Origin: Theobroma cacao
Taxonomy: Eukaryota; Streptophyta; Magnoliopsida; Malvales; Malvaceae
Direction: 5' to 3'
Assembly: GCF_000208745.1 (NCBI RefSeq)
Contig: NC_030850.1
Span: 15,906,498 to 15,970,497, forward strand
DNA: 64,000 nt
Position 1 is the stretch's first letter. Every line of letters starts with the position of its first letter. This document shows positions 47,447 to 57,097 of the stretch, one piece after another. The position numbers and the translations under genes are program-made. The notes below the pieces were generated by a model, which saw only the letters and a program-made list of their open reading frames with translations, had not been told where the DNA came from and searched no databases.

Positions 47447-47820
47447 ATTAAAAGGTTTGGTAAGAAGGGCAAGTTAAGCCCAAGGTACATTGAACCATTT
47501 AAGATTCTTGAAAGGGTTGGCGTGATAGTCAATCGACTAGTACTTCTGCCAAATCTTGCTAGCATTCACTCGATATTCAATGTTTTGGTACATCAAAAGT
47601 ACCATCCGAATCCATCTCATGTGATTTGAAATGAGACCATTGCATTAGAAAATGACTTAGTTATGTGGAAGAGCTTATAACATATTAGATAGGCAAGTTC
47701 AAAGACTTTGTTCCAAAGAGGTAACCTTAATCAAAGTGTAATTGCTCAATCACTCTAGCAAAGAAGTGACATGGGAATCCAAGGATGAGATGAGAACGAA
47801 CTACTCACACTTGTTTTCAG
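47447..47820 (+). pseudogene. Element C integrase C-terminus with chromodomain-like tail
   Basis: RFGKKGKLSPRYIEPFKILE, RVGVIVNRLVLLPNLASIHS and FNVLVHQKYHPNPSHVI are the GPY/F-type module of chromovirus integrase. In a shifted frame (47682-47820) ILDRQVQRLCSKEVTLIKV, then a stop, then KEVTWESKDEMRTNY give the chromodomain-like tail typical of Tekay/Del elements, thought to guide insertion through chromatin. One stop and at least one frameshift. Confidence 0.85.
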
Positions 47821-47862
47821 TAGCATAGGCTATTATGCTGATGTAAATTCGAAGATGAATTT

Positions 47863-47878
47863 TCTTAAAGGGGGAGAA
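47863..47878 (+). other. Polypurine tract of element C
   Basis: TTAAAGGGGGAGAA directly precedes the right LTR, after a GAAGATGAATTTTC stretch conserved in this clade. Confidence 0.8.
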
Positions 47879-50771
47879 TGTGAAACCTTAATTTTCTTCA
47901 TTATGTAGAACATGGTGAATTTTTAAGTTTTTATGAATTATATTCGTTATGATTATTGAATGAGTTTTCTAGCCATTGAATGTTAAATTCCTTCATAATG
48001 TCAAGATATATTCATGGATGATTGATGGTTGAAAGAATGATTCAAAAAGAAAACTAAAAAAGGTGTTTTACTAGACAAGGCATGAAAAGTCAATCCCATG
48101 TTAAGGAAAGTCAATCTCGAAAGTTATATGATCCTTAGCTAGCTTCTAACAATGGCTACAAGATACCCCTAAGGAAGGGAAAGTCGATCTTTATAAGGTA
48201 AAAGTCTTGGAAAAGCTTTTGGACTTGCCTAGGATCAACCCCCAATGGTTAAAGGGTCGATCCCTATAAAATAAACACTTAAAAAATTTTCTAGAAACAT
48301 GAGGATTGACCTTAAAGGAAAAAGGTAAATGCCTACATGCTTGAAACTCAAATTTAGCTATTGGAATTTGGTCGGATCAACCTTTTATAGTCAAAGAGCC
48401 AATCCTAACATGCTTGGGCAGAAAAATAAAGCCCCAAGATTGACTCCCAAGTTTTAAAAGGTTGATCCTAGGGTTCTAGCATGGAAAAGACATAAAATTC
48501 AACTTGAACCCTAGACTTCTATCTTAACTCTTTTAGTGTCCAATTCATCCCTAACAGCTTCCAAACTCTTTTTCAACCTCTCAAGACCCCATTTAGCAAG
48601 GATTCAACCTTCCAAACTCAAAGCTAAGGTAAAATTTGGCATTTTTGGGTTTGAAACTCATGGTTATGACCTAACTCTAGGATTTTATGAATTTTAGCTC
48701 ATTTAATCCATTTTTAATCATAGGATTTTATGGGTTTTGCTTTCCAAAAAGGTTATAAAGATAAGGACACTTAGGTTGTTTAATATATAGGTTGGGTTTA
48801 AAGTTTGGAACTTTATTAGAATTTAAATGAATATTATTCAACAACTCAACTAGTTTCAAAAATAGGTTTCGCTAGAAACTAGGACACTTACTAAAGGATT
48901 TATTGTGTTATATGATTGTTAGAGCTCGAAACTTTAGGACGAGCATGATTAGACGACTTGAAGCTTAAAGGAAGTCACTTCTTGTTAAGGTGTATGAATA
49001 CACCTTTTTAAAGAATGTTATACGGTAAAGTTGAGCATGCTTTATCGACTTGATTGCCTTGCAAGCTTTAAATGCTATATTGTTTTCAATAAATCAAATT
49101 GTATGAGAATAAATGTTTTCAATGAAATTTTCAATCTACAATGTAAGTAAATACCTTTTCTACATATTAGTTTTCAACAAGAGGGCAAGCCCTTTTAAAT
49201 GGTATCATTCAAAATCTCCTTGAATGGACATATGAAGCACAAATGGTACATGGCTAGATAGATGCCTAGGTGGATGATTAGATACCCACCCCATAGATGT
49301 GAAAGTGGTTACTAGAATGCCCATTAATATAGAATGTAATAGTGGATGAGTAAGTCTCCACCATTTAAAGACTATATATGGATGCATAGGTGCCCACCGT
49401 TAAATCCAATAGATGTATAACTTGATGTGATGTGTGCAACATTATTGTGTGGTATTTTATATAAATTTCCTTGTGTTATAAATATTGAACATAGCCCATC
49501 ATGGGGGTAAGAATACCACTTGATCATAGCCAATCATATAGGTAAGAATATTACTTAATTATAACATATCATGGGGTTAAGAATACCACTTGATTATAGC
49601 CCATCATGGGGGTAAGAATACCTCATAAACAACGCCTATCATGGGGGTAAGAATACTCGGTATCCATAAAGGCGAGTTAGGTGAATGTACCTATCTCCCT
49701 ATTTTAGTCACTATTAAAGTGATTCTTTATTTCTTAACAAGTCAGATATTGTGATACCTATATTAAGTGAGTTTGACGACATTGCTCTTGTATGAAATGA
49801 TGACATGCTTGATTGCCAAATTTTATTATTATGTGTTGAATAATTAGTAAAAGTAATGACTTGAAGACTTGATAGCACTTTTAGATCTCGGTATAAAGGG
49901 TAATTGCCTAACGTATGGGTGGTATAGAAATTGATACCACTACCAACAGTAAAGGTACCGGTACCTTTGGTGTGAACTCTCTCGTTTTCTCCTTACGAAT
50001 ATTTGTTCTTAGAGCTATAAATGTTTATTAACTCTTTCATGCAACTTGGTTTTCAAATGCATTTATGGAAATGTTTGAAACAAGACTATTGAACATATAA
50101 GAGGAAATTATATGGTTGTTTATGAATATCATGTTGATTTTGCAAAGCATGATTTATAACAAGACTCTTTCCTTTGGCTTCTCCCTTTCCCATATTCACT
50201 CATGAAGTCTTTGTGAATCACTCATTAATTTCCCCTATTTTTGTTTTACAAATCAATAGCTCACTTGGTTAGGTGCTTTGTGGAGGAGTAGCTTAGCTTG
50301 CATTTAGTAGATGTAATAGTGCCTTCCTTCCAGCCACCAATGTCAATACACTCCGCAATATGTCGAGTCTACTATGATACTTGATTTGTAAATAAGTATT
50401 GCTATACTCATATTTGCTTTAAGATTGAGAATTTTGTGTTGAACCTTGGAATGGGTGTATAAAAATGTTGATACCTATGGTGAGAGGACCATATATGATA
50501 ATGGCACAAGATGCATGTTGAACTACAAAATTCACATGTTATATGAATGATGATATTGAATGAAAGCAATACCTCACTTTTATGTCGAGAGGTTTTGTAA
50601 TTGTTGGAGGGTGCTTATGTAATTATGCATATATATTATGGTGTATGATGGTGGTTGAATGTGGTGGATGACAAGTCCACACATGTCGATTAAGACTTGC
50701 TTAAGCCTAGTGAGCCATGCCCATGTAGGTCCATGCCCCAGTCATGATCCTACAAAAAATAAGATGTGATA
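47879..50771 (+). repeat. Element C, right (3') LTR
   Basis: 2893 bases from TGTGAAACCTTAATT to AAGATGTGATA (canonical CA mutated to TA), followed by TSD TTATA (50772-50776). Carries the GGATCGACCC unit array (48090-48475) and the 43-base minisatellite (49495-49660) in shorter form than the left LTR. Confidence 0.85.
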
Positions 50772-50776
50772 TTATA

Positions 50777-50868
50777 TAATTAATAAATAAGGCTTGCTTG
50801 GGCCTAATGGGTCATATCTACATAGGTCCATGTACGGGTTTTGGCCCACTAGAAAAAGAGTTGTGATA
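50777..50868 (+). repeat. Outer old LTR, right end
   Basis: AAGGCTTGCTTGGGCCTAAT through to GAGTTGTGATA repeats the last 90 bases or so of the C LTR, just outside the TTATA duplication. It is the end of the LTR whose left part is 9405-12381. Confidence 0.65.
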
Positions 50869-51559
50869 GACACCCCTTACCTTTCTACCATCGAACCCAA
50901 CTATAAGAAGCCTTGTCGTCATTTTCCTCACTACTAGTGCTGCTCCTCGTCATCACCGTCACGTCCCCACCAGCATTTTATTTCTCGTCCTTTTTACCAA
51001 TTCACTTACCCCAATAAATACATTTGGTTAATTTTTTTGTTTTAGTTAATATATTTGTTAATTTTTTATTGTATATATTTGTTAAATATACTGTATTAAT
51101 TTTGATGATTATTTGTTAATTTGATATTGTATAAATTTAATTTTTTTAATTTTACAATGTGACAATGTGGTTGATTTGGTTAGTGTCGTTGTAATCTTAG
51201 ATATTGTGGTTGTTGTTGTTGTTGTTTTAACAATGTGATTGTTGTTGTTATTGTTGTTGTTGGTGTTTTTGTATTTTTACAATGTGGTTGTTTTTGTTAA
51301 TGTTAGTGTATTTTTACAATGGGTGTTTTAAAAATTGGTGTTGTTGTATTTTTACAATGTGGTTGTAAAAATTATTGTTGTTGTATGTTTACAGTGGTTG
51401 TTGTATTTTTAATCATTTTTAAGCATAATTAATTTTACACTTAAAATTTAAAAGAAAATATTTGTTAGCTTTAAAATTGAATTATGGTTTGAATTGACAA
51501 AATTAAATTGGTTAAAATTTGCAAGCAAGCTTTTGAAGTGATTTAAATCACTTAAATAA
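50869..51559. other. Unassigned sequence with a GTT-rich degenerate array
   Basis: 50869-51000 is a C-rich stretch with no coding signal that I recognise. 51155-51420 repeats ATTTTTACAATGTGGTTGTT with runs of GTTGTTGTT at irregular spacing of about 45-60 bases. The rest is AT-rich. No gene seen. Confidence 0.5.
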
Positions 51560-51811
51560 CTCCCCAAAGCATTGGAAAATGTTTGATAAGTCTTTGATAC
51601 TTAAAAGAAATCAAAAGCCTTTAAAATATCAAGTTTTCAGTTGTGAGGATCAGCCCCTTCCTCATGAAAGGTCAATCCTTGAGAAAAAATAGAGTGCAAT
51701 ATGTAGCTTGTGGACATCGTAGGATTGACACCTTAGGTAGAACAAGTCAATCCTGAACAGATAAAATGAAGAATGAAGCTATTAGAAATTCAAAGGATCG
51801 ACACCCCACAG
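51560..51811 (+). repeat. C-like LTR fragment (GGATCGACCC units)
   Basis: Contains AGGATCAGCCCCTTCC...AGGTCAATCCT, AGGATTGACACC...AGTCAATCCT and AGGATCGACACCCCA, the same paired units as the U3 of element C. It is cut by element A3 inside the last unit. Confidence 0.55.
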
Positions 51812-52397
51812 TGTTGGTCCCAAGTAAATGTGCTAAAGGGGGGTGAATAACACAATTTGGCTCTTTCAAAAATTATCTCTAAGTTAGACAAATGCAAGAT
51901 AAATGAAAGAAAGAAAATAAAACAAAAACAGAGTAAACAAGACAGCAGAATTTAGAGTGGTTCGGTCTAAGACCTACATCCACTACCTTGATTATCCAAC
52001 CAAGGATTTTCCAACTCAGTCCACTAGAAACAGTGAAATTCACAAGCTTTCACCAAACTTTACAATGGCTTTTATTAGGCTTAACCAAAACCTTTTACAC
52101 TAGTTTTTCCCGGGCTCAACTATAACTCAACACCTAACTTTTCAAGGCTAAGTTAGAACCTTAACACATGCAAGCAAACCTAGCTTGAAACAACCACTTA
52201 GAGTGACTCCCTCACTCTAAGAATACAAGAAGAGAAGTAAAAGAAAGTACCTATGATCACAGGTTAATCTAAATGGTACAAGGTTGAGTGCAGAATAAAA
52301 ATACAAAGGATAGGTGTTTAACTGCAGAAAGGTGCAGAGAAGATTTTCTGGTTTTTCAGCTCTTAATGACTCAAATCTCTTCCAAAACTTCAAAAAA
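51812..52397 (-). repeat. Inverted LTR end at the left of A3
   Basis: TGTTGGTCCCAAGTAAATGT onward is the reverse complement of the last 590 bases or so of the A3 LTR (about 52700-53287). Long stretches agree almost exactly, for example AAAGAAAGAAAATAAAAC and GTAAACAAGACAGCAG. It ends abruptly near 52397, where the forward LTR begins mid-sequence. Confidence 0.8.
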
Positions 52398-53287
52398 CTG
52401 GGATTAGAAGACAGAGACAACTTAGTCAACTAAGAGCGCAGTTAGTCGACTAAGATCATTCTATTAGAAAATTTGAATTGAGCACTAGAAGGCAAAATAA
52501 CGGCTAGACACAACTAGTTTCTGTCTCCAACGGCCAGAATTGATTTTGCAAGAATTTAAAGCCTCTCCAACAGTCAAAAATAAGAGAGATAAGTGATCTA
52601 AAGTGATTTTGAGCTTAGAAGACCAAAAACCTTCTCTTTTCACTTGTATTTCACTGCTATCCTTTGAAAGTGTTTGAGCTTAGCTTCGTACATCTTAGAT
52701 CAGCTAGGTGATCAATTGTACTTCATCTTTTCTTCATTTCTTGATTACTTAGAGTGTGCAAGGCACTCTAAGGGGTTGATCAAGCTTGGTTGTTAAGTGT
52801 ATAAGTTCTAACTTAGCCTTGAAAAGTTAGTTGTTAGGTTTTGGTTGATCCCTGTGAAAAACCATTGTTGTAGGTTGTGGTTGAGACTTTGAAAACCCAC
52901 TTTGGGTTTTGGTTGAGCCCGTGAAAAGCCATTGTTAAAGGTTGTGGTTGAGCTTTTGAAAAACCACTTTGGGTTTTGGTTGATCCCGGTAAAAACCATT
53001 GTGAAAAGTTTTGGCTAAGCCTGGTAAAAGCCATTGCTAAGCTTGGTGAAAGCTTGTGAATTTCACCATTCTTAGTGGATTGATTGGAAAATCCTTGGTT
53101 CGATAATCAAGGTAGTGGATGTAGGTCTTGAACCGAACCACTCTAAATTCTGCTGTCTTGTTTACTCTGTTTTTGTTTTATTTTCTTTCTTTCATTTATC
53201 TTGTATTTGTCTACACTTAGAGATAATTTTTGAAAGAGCCAAATTGTCCTATTCACCCCCCTCTAGCACATTTACTTAGGATCAACA
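52398..53287 (+). repeat. A3 forward 5' LTR, missing its own 5' end
   Basis: It starts within the TTAGTCGACTAAG unit array and ends TTAGGATCAACA, where A1 and A2 end. Compared with A2 it lacks roughly the first 220 bases. Includes the 34-base tandem array at 52838-53042. Confidence 0.78.
52838..53042 (+). repeat. 34-base tandem repeats in the A3 LTR
   Basis: Alternating half-units TTTTGGTTGAGCCCGTGAAA and TTGTGGTTGAGCTTTTGAAA give a 67-68 base period with about three copies (starts at 52839, 52907 and 52974). A2 has a shorter version at 22430-22500. Short open frames on the minus strand here only reflect the repeat. Confidence 0.75.
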
Positions 53288-53289
53288 AG

Positions 53290-53305
53290 TGGTATTAGAG
53301 CTAGC
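53290..53305 (+). other. Primer-binding site of A3
   Basis: TGGTATTAGAGCTAGC two bases after the LTR, one change from TGGTATCAGAGC (initiator-Met tRNA). Confidence 0.8.
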
Positions 53306-53345
53306 TCCTTGTTCTTAAGGTCTAACACCCTTTGGGAGGATCCAC

Positions 53346-54366
53346 ATGGCTCTCCAAAAATTCATAGTTGCTAAGGGACAATCATTAAACAGACCACCTC
53401 TGTTTGATGGCTCTAACTCTCCTTATTGGAGCACTAGGATGTCAATTTACATTAGAGCTATAGATTATGAAATGTGAGACGTCATAACTGATGGACCATT
53501 TATTCCCTCAACTTTGAATATTATAACCAATGAATTGATGCCTAAGTCAAGGTCTGAATGAACCGAGGCTGAACTAAGAAAGTCCAAACAAATTTTAAGG
53601 CCATCAATACATTGCATTATGCCATGACCCCCACTGAATTCAACAAAGTCTCAAGCTGTACAACAACTAAACAAGTGTTGGATAAACTTAGAATAATCCA
53701 TGAAGGGACTTCTCAAGTCAAGAAGTCAAAGATAGCCCTCTTGACACATAACTATGAAATGTTCAAATGAAGCCTGGTGAAGACATCACCAACATGCTAG
53801 ATAGATTCAAAAATATTACAAATAAATTGAGTCAGCTAGGCAAACCAATACCCGAGTATGAAATAGTTAAAAGACTTTTTAGAAGCCTACCAAAAAATTG
53901 AAAGCCTAAAGTGACTGCAATCCGAGAGGCCAAGGACCTAAATGTCATTACCTTATATGAGATTTGTGGTTCTTTCCTTACTCATGAGCTGGAGCTTAAA
54001 GAGGAAGAAGAAGAAGATAGGAGGAAAGCAAAGGAAAAGAAAAAGAGCATTGCACTTAAAGCCAGTATCCATGAAGAAGAGCTGGAAAAGTTGTCATGTG
54101 ATGATGATGAAGAGTTAGCTTTAGTTGCAAGAAAATTCAAAAAGCTTATGGGCAGAGGAAACCGGAGACTAGCTAGAAGAGGGTTTAGAAAAGATCAAGG
54201 TGCTTCATGGAAAATCCGAAACAAAAGTGACTCCAATAAAAAGGAGGAACTGATCTGCTACGAGTGCAAGAAACTTGGCCACTTCAAGTTCGAGTGTCCA
54301 GTGCTGAAAAATGAGACTCCAAAGAAAAACAAGAAATCCAAGAAAGCAATGGTGGCAACTGCATGA
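53346..54366 (+). pseudogene. A3 gag, first part
   Basis: Starts at ATG 53346: MALQKFIVAKGQSLNRPPLF then GSNSPYWSTRMSIYIRAIDY, the N-terminal gag signature. An in-frame TGA replaces the usual tryptophan at 53476, and at least one frameshift follows. From 53911 the frame is open to 54366: TAIREAKDLNVITLYEICGS, a lysine/glutamate-rich stretch, and a zinc knuckle CYECKKLGHFKFEC (54256-54297) that fits CX2CX4HX4C exactly. This protein packages the element RNA in virus-like particles. Confidence 0.85.
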
Positions 54367-54431
54367 TTGGACAGTGACACATCAATCTCTAAGCTGAAGA
54401 TGAAAAATTTAAGAAAAGAGCAAACCTCTGT

Positions 54432-54965
54432 TTGATGGCACAAGATGATGAAACTGAGGTATCCTCATCCCCTTGTGATATTTCCATTGATGATTTACAA
54501 GATGAGTATGACAACTTTTATGATAAATTTGAAAAACTTTTTTCAAAATATAAGAATCTAAAGAAAAAGTCTACATCTCTTGAAAATGATTTGGAAAAGG
54601 TGAGACAAGAGTTCAATTCAGTTTTTGAGCAAAGAAATTTCTTGCAAGTTGAGTTAAAACACTCAAAAATAGATTTTGAAGTTTTAAAGCTAAAGCTGGA
54701 AAATAAATCAAAAGCTTTACAAAAAACACTTGATGAAAACACAACTCTCAAATGTTCAAAAAGAGAAACATCAAGTCGGAACACATATTTTAGAAAAAAT
54801 TCCCATAATGTTACACCTAAATGTTATAGTGATGGAAAACATGGACATATTTCATATGACTGCTTTAACAAAAGTAACCTGCAGAAAGTTAGAAAATTTG
54901 GGTCCCTAAAAGATCCTATATTGCAACTAACACTCAAGGACCCATCAAAGTATGGGTACCTATAA
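54432..54965 (+). pseudogene. A3 gag, C-terminal coiled-coil part
   Basis: A 177-codon open stretch: an acidic start (DISIDDLQDEYDNFYDKFEK), a long charged coiled coil (KNLKKKSTSLENDLEKV...LQKTLDENTTLK) and a second, damaged knuckle CYSDGKHGHISYDC (one cysteine replaced). SIRE-like elements carry such an extended gag between the nucleocapsid and protease. It is separated from the first block by a TGA at 54365 and a shift. Confidence 0.8.
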
Positions 54966-55019
54966 AGAAAAATTAAAATTTTATTTTGTAGGTTGAGCTG
55001 CACTTAAAAGAGACATGTT

Positions 55020-55136
55020 CAAGACCTCAACTCAAGAAGAAACAGCCTTGGTATATGGACAGTGGCTGTTCACGGCACATGACAGAAGATGAAATGATGT
55101 TTGCTTAGCTAGACAAGAGGAAGGGAGGTACCATAT
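55020..55136 (+). pseudogene. A3 copia protease, N-terminal part
   Basis: KKQPWYMDSGCSRHMTEDEM contains the retropepsin-like active site D-S-G (55058-55066) in the copia context W.MDSGCSRHMTG. A TAG follows within a few codons and the B1 insertion ends the domain. Confidence 0.85.
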
Positions 55137-55825
55137 TGTCACAGCCCAATTTCTCGAGACATGACCGGCGCATGGGCCCAATGGGCATAGCCCATCAAGC
55201 CAAGCAAGCCTATTATGTAATCTTGCTTAACATCCCATCAACTATTCTCAAGTCACCTTTCATAATTCCAACTTATAATCACTTTAATAATGGGCTATAG
55301 CAATCAAGAATTTTATTAATATAAACCCAAAATGATGTTAACATTTCAACTCATGGTGGCATTAACAGTTAAAATATACATGTTTCGTCTAAGACACGTA
55401 TCTTAGTATTTTACATCACATGAACGTACTCATAAAACAAAATGACTCTTGACTTCTAGCGGAGTGACCACAGTGAAGATGTGGCTACTGAGATGCTATA
55501 GTACCTACCAAGAAAGCGAGCATATGTGTGTAACTCAATCTAGGTCCCAACTGCCTCCAAATCTGAAAACATGAATTTTAAAAATGTGAGTACGAAACTC
55601 AGTGAGTAAACATAAGAAGGGAACAAGCAATCAATAGGAAGAATTTGGAAATCATGATGCACTTGTTTCAAAAACAATGCAATTGATTGAATTTCTTACA
55701 AAAAACCCCTCATTTCAAACCTTGATTAATACCCTCATAGTGTTTCGCAAACCCATGATCAATCCATGAAGTTAAATGGGTGAAAAGTAGGTCAAAATCA
55801 AGCAAGGTAGCAAGCATGGCAGCAA

Positions 55826-56162
55826 GTTTTTCGCTGCAGCGAGATTCGGGCGGCCAAAACAGAAAGTTTTCGGCTATAATGAGAAATAGTGGCAGTTTAC
55901 ATGTGTTTTAGTTTTTCTATCATATCTCTAGTTACAAAATCAAATTAACCTGATTTTCAGACCATTAGAAAGATAAGAGGCAGGGCTACAACTTTGATGT
56001 TTTTTACTTTTCCCAGTTCGGAAAGCAAAGGGGTCAAAATCTTCATCAAAGTGAAAGTACTACATTAGAACCTGAGAGTTTCTCGCTGCAGTGAGATTTA
56101 TTTTCGCTGCAGCTGGTTTTCTGCCGCCAAAACAGAATGTTTCTCGTTGCAGCGAGAAGCAT
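55826..56162. repeat. CTCGCTGCAGCGAG-type palindromes in the B1 left LTR
   Basis: TTTTTCGCTGCAGCGAGAT (about 55828), TTTCTCGCTGCAGTGAGAT (about 56088), TTTCGCTGCAGCTGG (about 56112) and TTTCTCGTTGCAGCGAGAAG (about 56141), most preceded by AGAAAGT, GAGAGT or AGAATGT. Counterparts in the right LTR lie at 63061-63412. Confidence 0.65.
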
Positions 56163-56395
56163 GGCACCTAAGTGAAAAAAGGGCCTCCTTCGCATTAAAA
56201 TCCATTTGGTGCTGCAATAAACTCAATTTGCAAGAAAATGGGACATTCTCAAGATTCATCATGCCAATTTCAACATGAAGTACTCAAAAATTTCCAAAGC
56301 TCAACATGCAAGATTCACATGTACAAGACCATATACTAGACTCATGAACTTTCTATAACACACATATCTATATATGTATATGTATATATATATAC

Positions 56396-56612
56396 CCATC
56401 ATCATCAGCTCATATGCACTCCCCACTAGCACATGGCTAGGTCAGCACGACTTATGCGCACTCCTACTTGCACATAGTCGGGTCATCATCGGCGTATGCA
56501 CACTCCTACTTGCACATAACTGGGTCATCATCGGCTTATGCGCACTCCCACTTGCACATACACGGGTCATCATCAGCATATGCACACTTCTACTTGCACA
56601 TAACCGGGTCAA
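56396..56612 (+). repeat. 43-base tandem array in the B1 left LTR
   Basis: Five units of the form GGGTCATCATCGGCTTATGC then GCACTCCTACTTGCACATA. The right LTR has the same five-unit array at 63659-63875. Each unit includes a TGCGCA/TGCACA core. Confidence 0.78.
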
Positions 56613-56646
56613 TATCATTACACAACATTATTCATCAATGCATAAC

Positions 56647-56677
<31 letters not shown>

Positions 56678-56680
56678 TCA

Positions 56681-57097
56681 NNNNNNNNNNNNNNNNNNNN
56701 NNNNNNNNNNNNNNNNNNNNNNNNNNNNNNNNNNNNNNNNNNNNNNNNNNNNNNNNNNNNNNNNNNNNNNNNNNNNNNNNNNNNNNNNNNNNNNNNNNNN
56801 NNNNNNNNNNNNNNNNNNNNNNNNNNNNNNNNNNNNNNNNNNNNNNNNNNNNNNNNNNNNNNNNNNNNNNNNNNNNNNNNNNNNNNNNNNNNNNNNNNNN
56901 NNNNNNNNNNNNNNNNNNNNNNNNNNNNNNNNNNNNNNNNNNNNNNNNNNNNNNNNNNNNNNNNNNNNNNNNNNNNNNNNNNNNNNNNNNNNNNNNNNNN
57001 NNNNNNNNNNNNNNNNNNNNNNNNNNNNNNNNNNNNNNNNNNNNNNNNNNNNNNNNNNNNNNNNNNNNNNNNNNNNNNNNNNNNNNNNNNNNNNNNN
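56681..57097. other. Assembly gap (N)
   Basis: 417 undetermined bases in the B1 left LTR, directly after a (TA)n tract. Confidence 0.99.

Larger units (their letters stand above)
12382..50771 (+). mobile_element. Ty3/gypsy chromovirus C (Tekay/Del-like), nested host element
   Basis: Both LTRs begin TGTGAAACC and end TGTGACA/TGTGATA; the flanking duplication is TTATA. The PBS at 16482 (TTGGTATCA) and PPT at 47863-47878 set the plus orientation. In order there are gag with a decayed zinc knuckle, protease, reverse transcriptase, RNase H, integrase and a C-terminal chromodomain-like tail, which is the domain order of Tekay-type chromoviruses. Many stops and frameshifts make it inactive. It has been entered by A1 (15160-16338), E (18178-42775) and H (45616-47446). 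Without those insertions it would be about 10.8 kb. The two LTRs are clearly diverged, so it is old. Confidence 0.88.
51812..55136 (+). mobile_element. SIRE-like copia element A3, 5' part, cut by B1
   Basis: It comprises an abnormal palindromic 5' LTR (51812-53287), a PBS, gag in two open blocks and the start of the protease. Element B1 interrupts it at 55137, and the rest of pol and the 3' LTR lie outside the window. Stops (for example TGA at 53476) make it defective. Confidence 0.82.

Noticed and set aside
52808..53034. Two overlapping minus-strand frames with repeated FNNGFSRAQPKPK-like segments
   Set aside because: They are translations of the 34-base tandem repeat in the A3 LTR, antisense to the element.
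54518..54784. Minus-strand frame opposite A3 gag
   Set aside because: Serine/phenylalanine-rich shadow of the lysine/glutamate coiled coil on the plus strand.
56396..56612. CRISPR-like array
   Set aside because: Units are contiguous diverged tandem repeats without unique spacers, inside a plant LTR.
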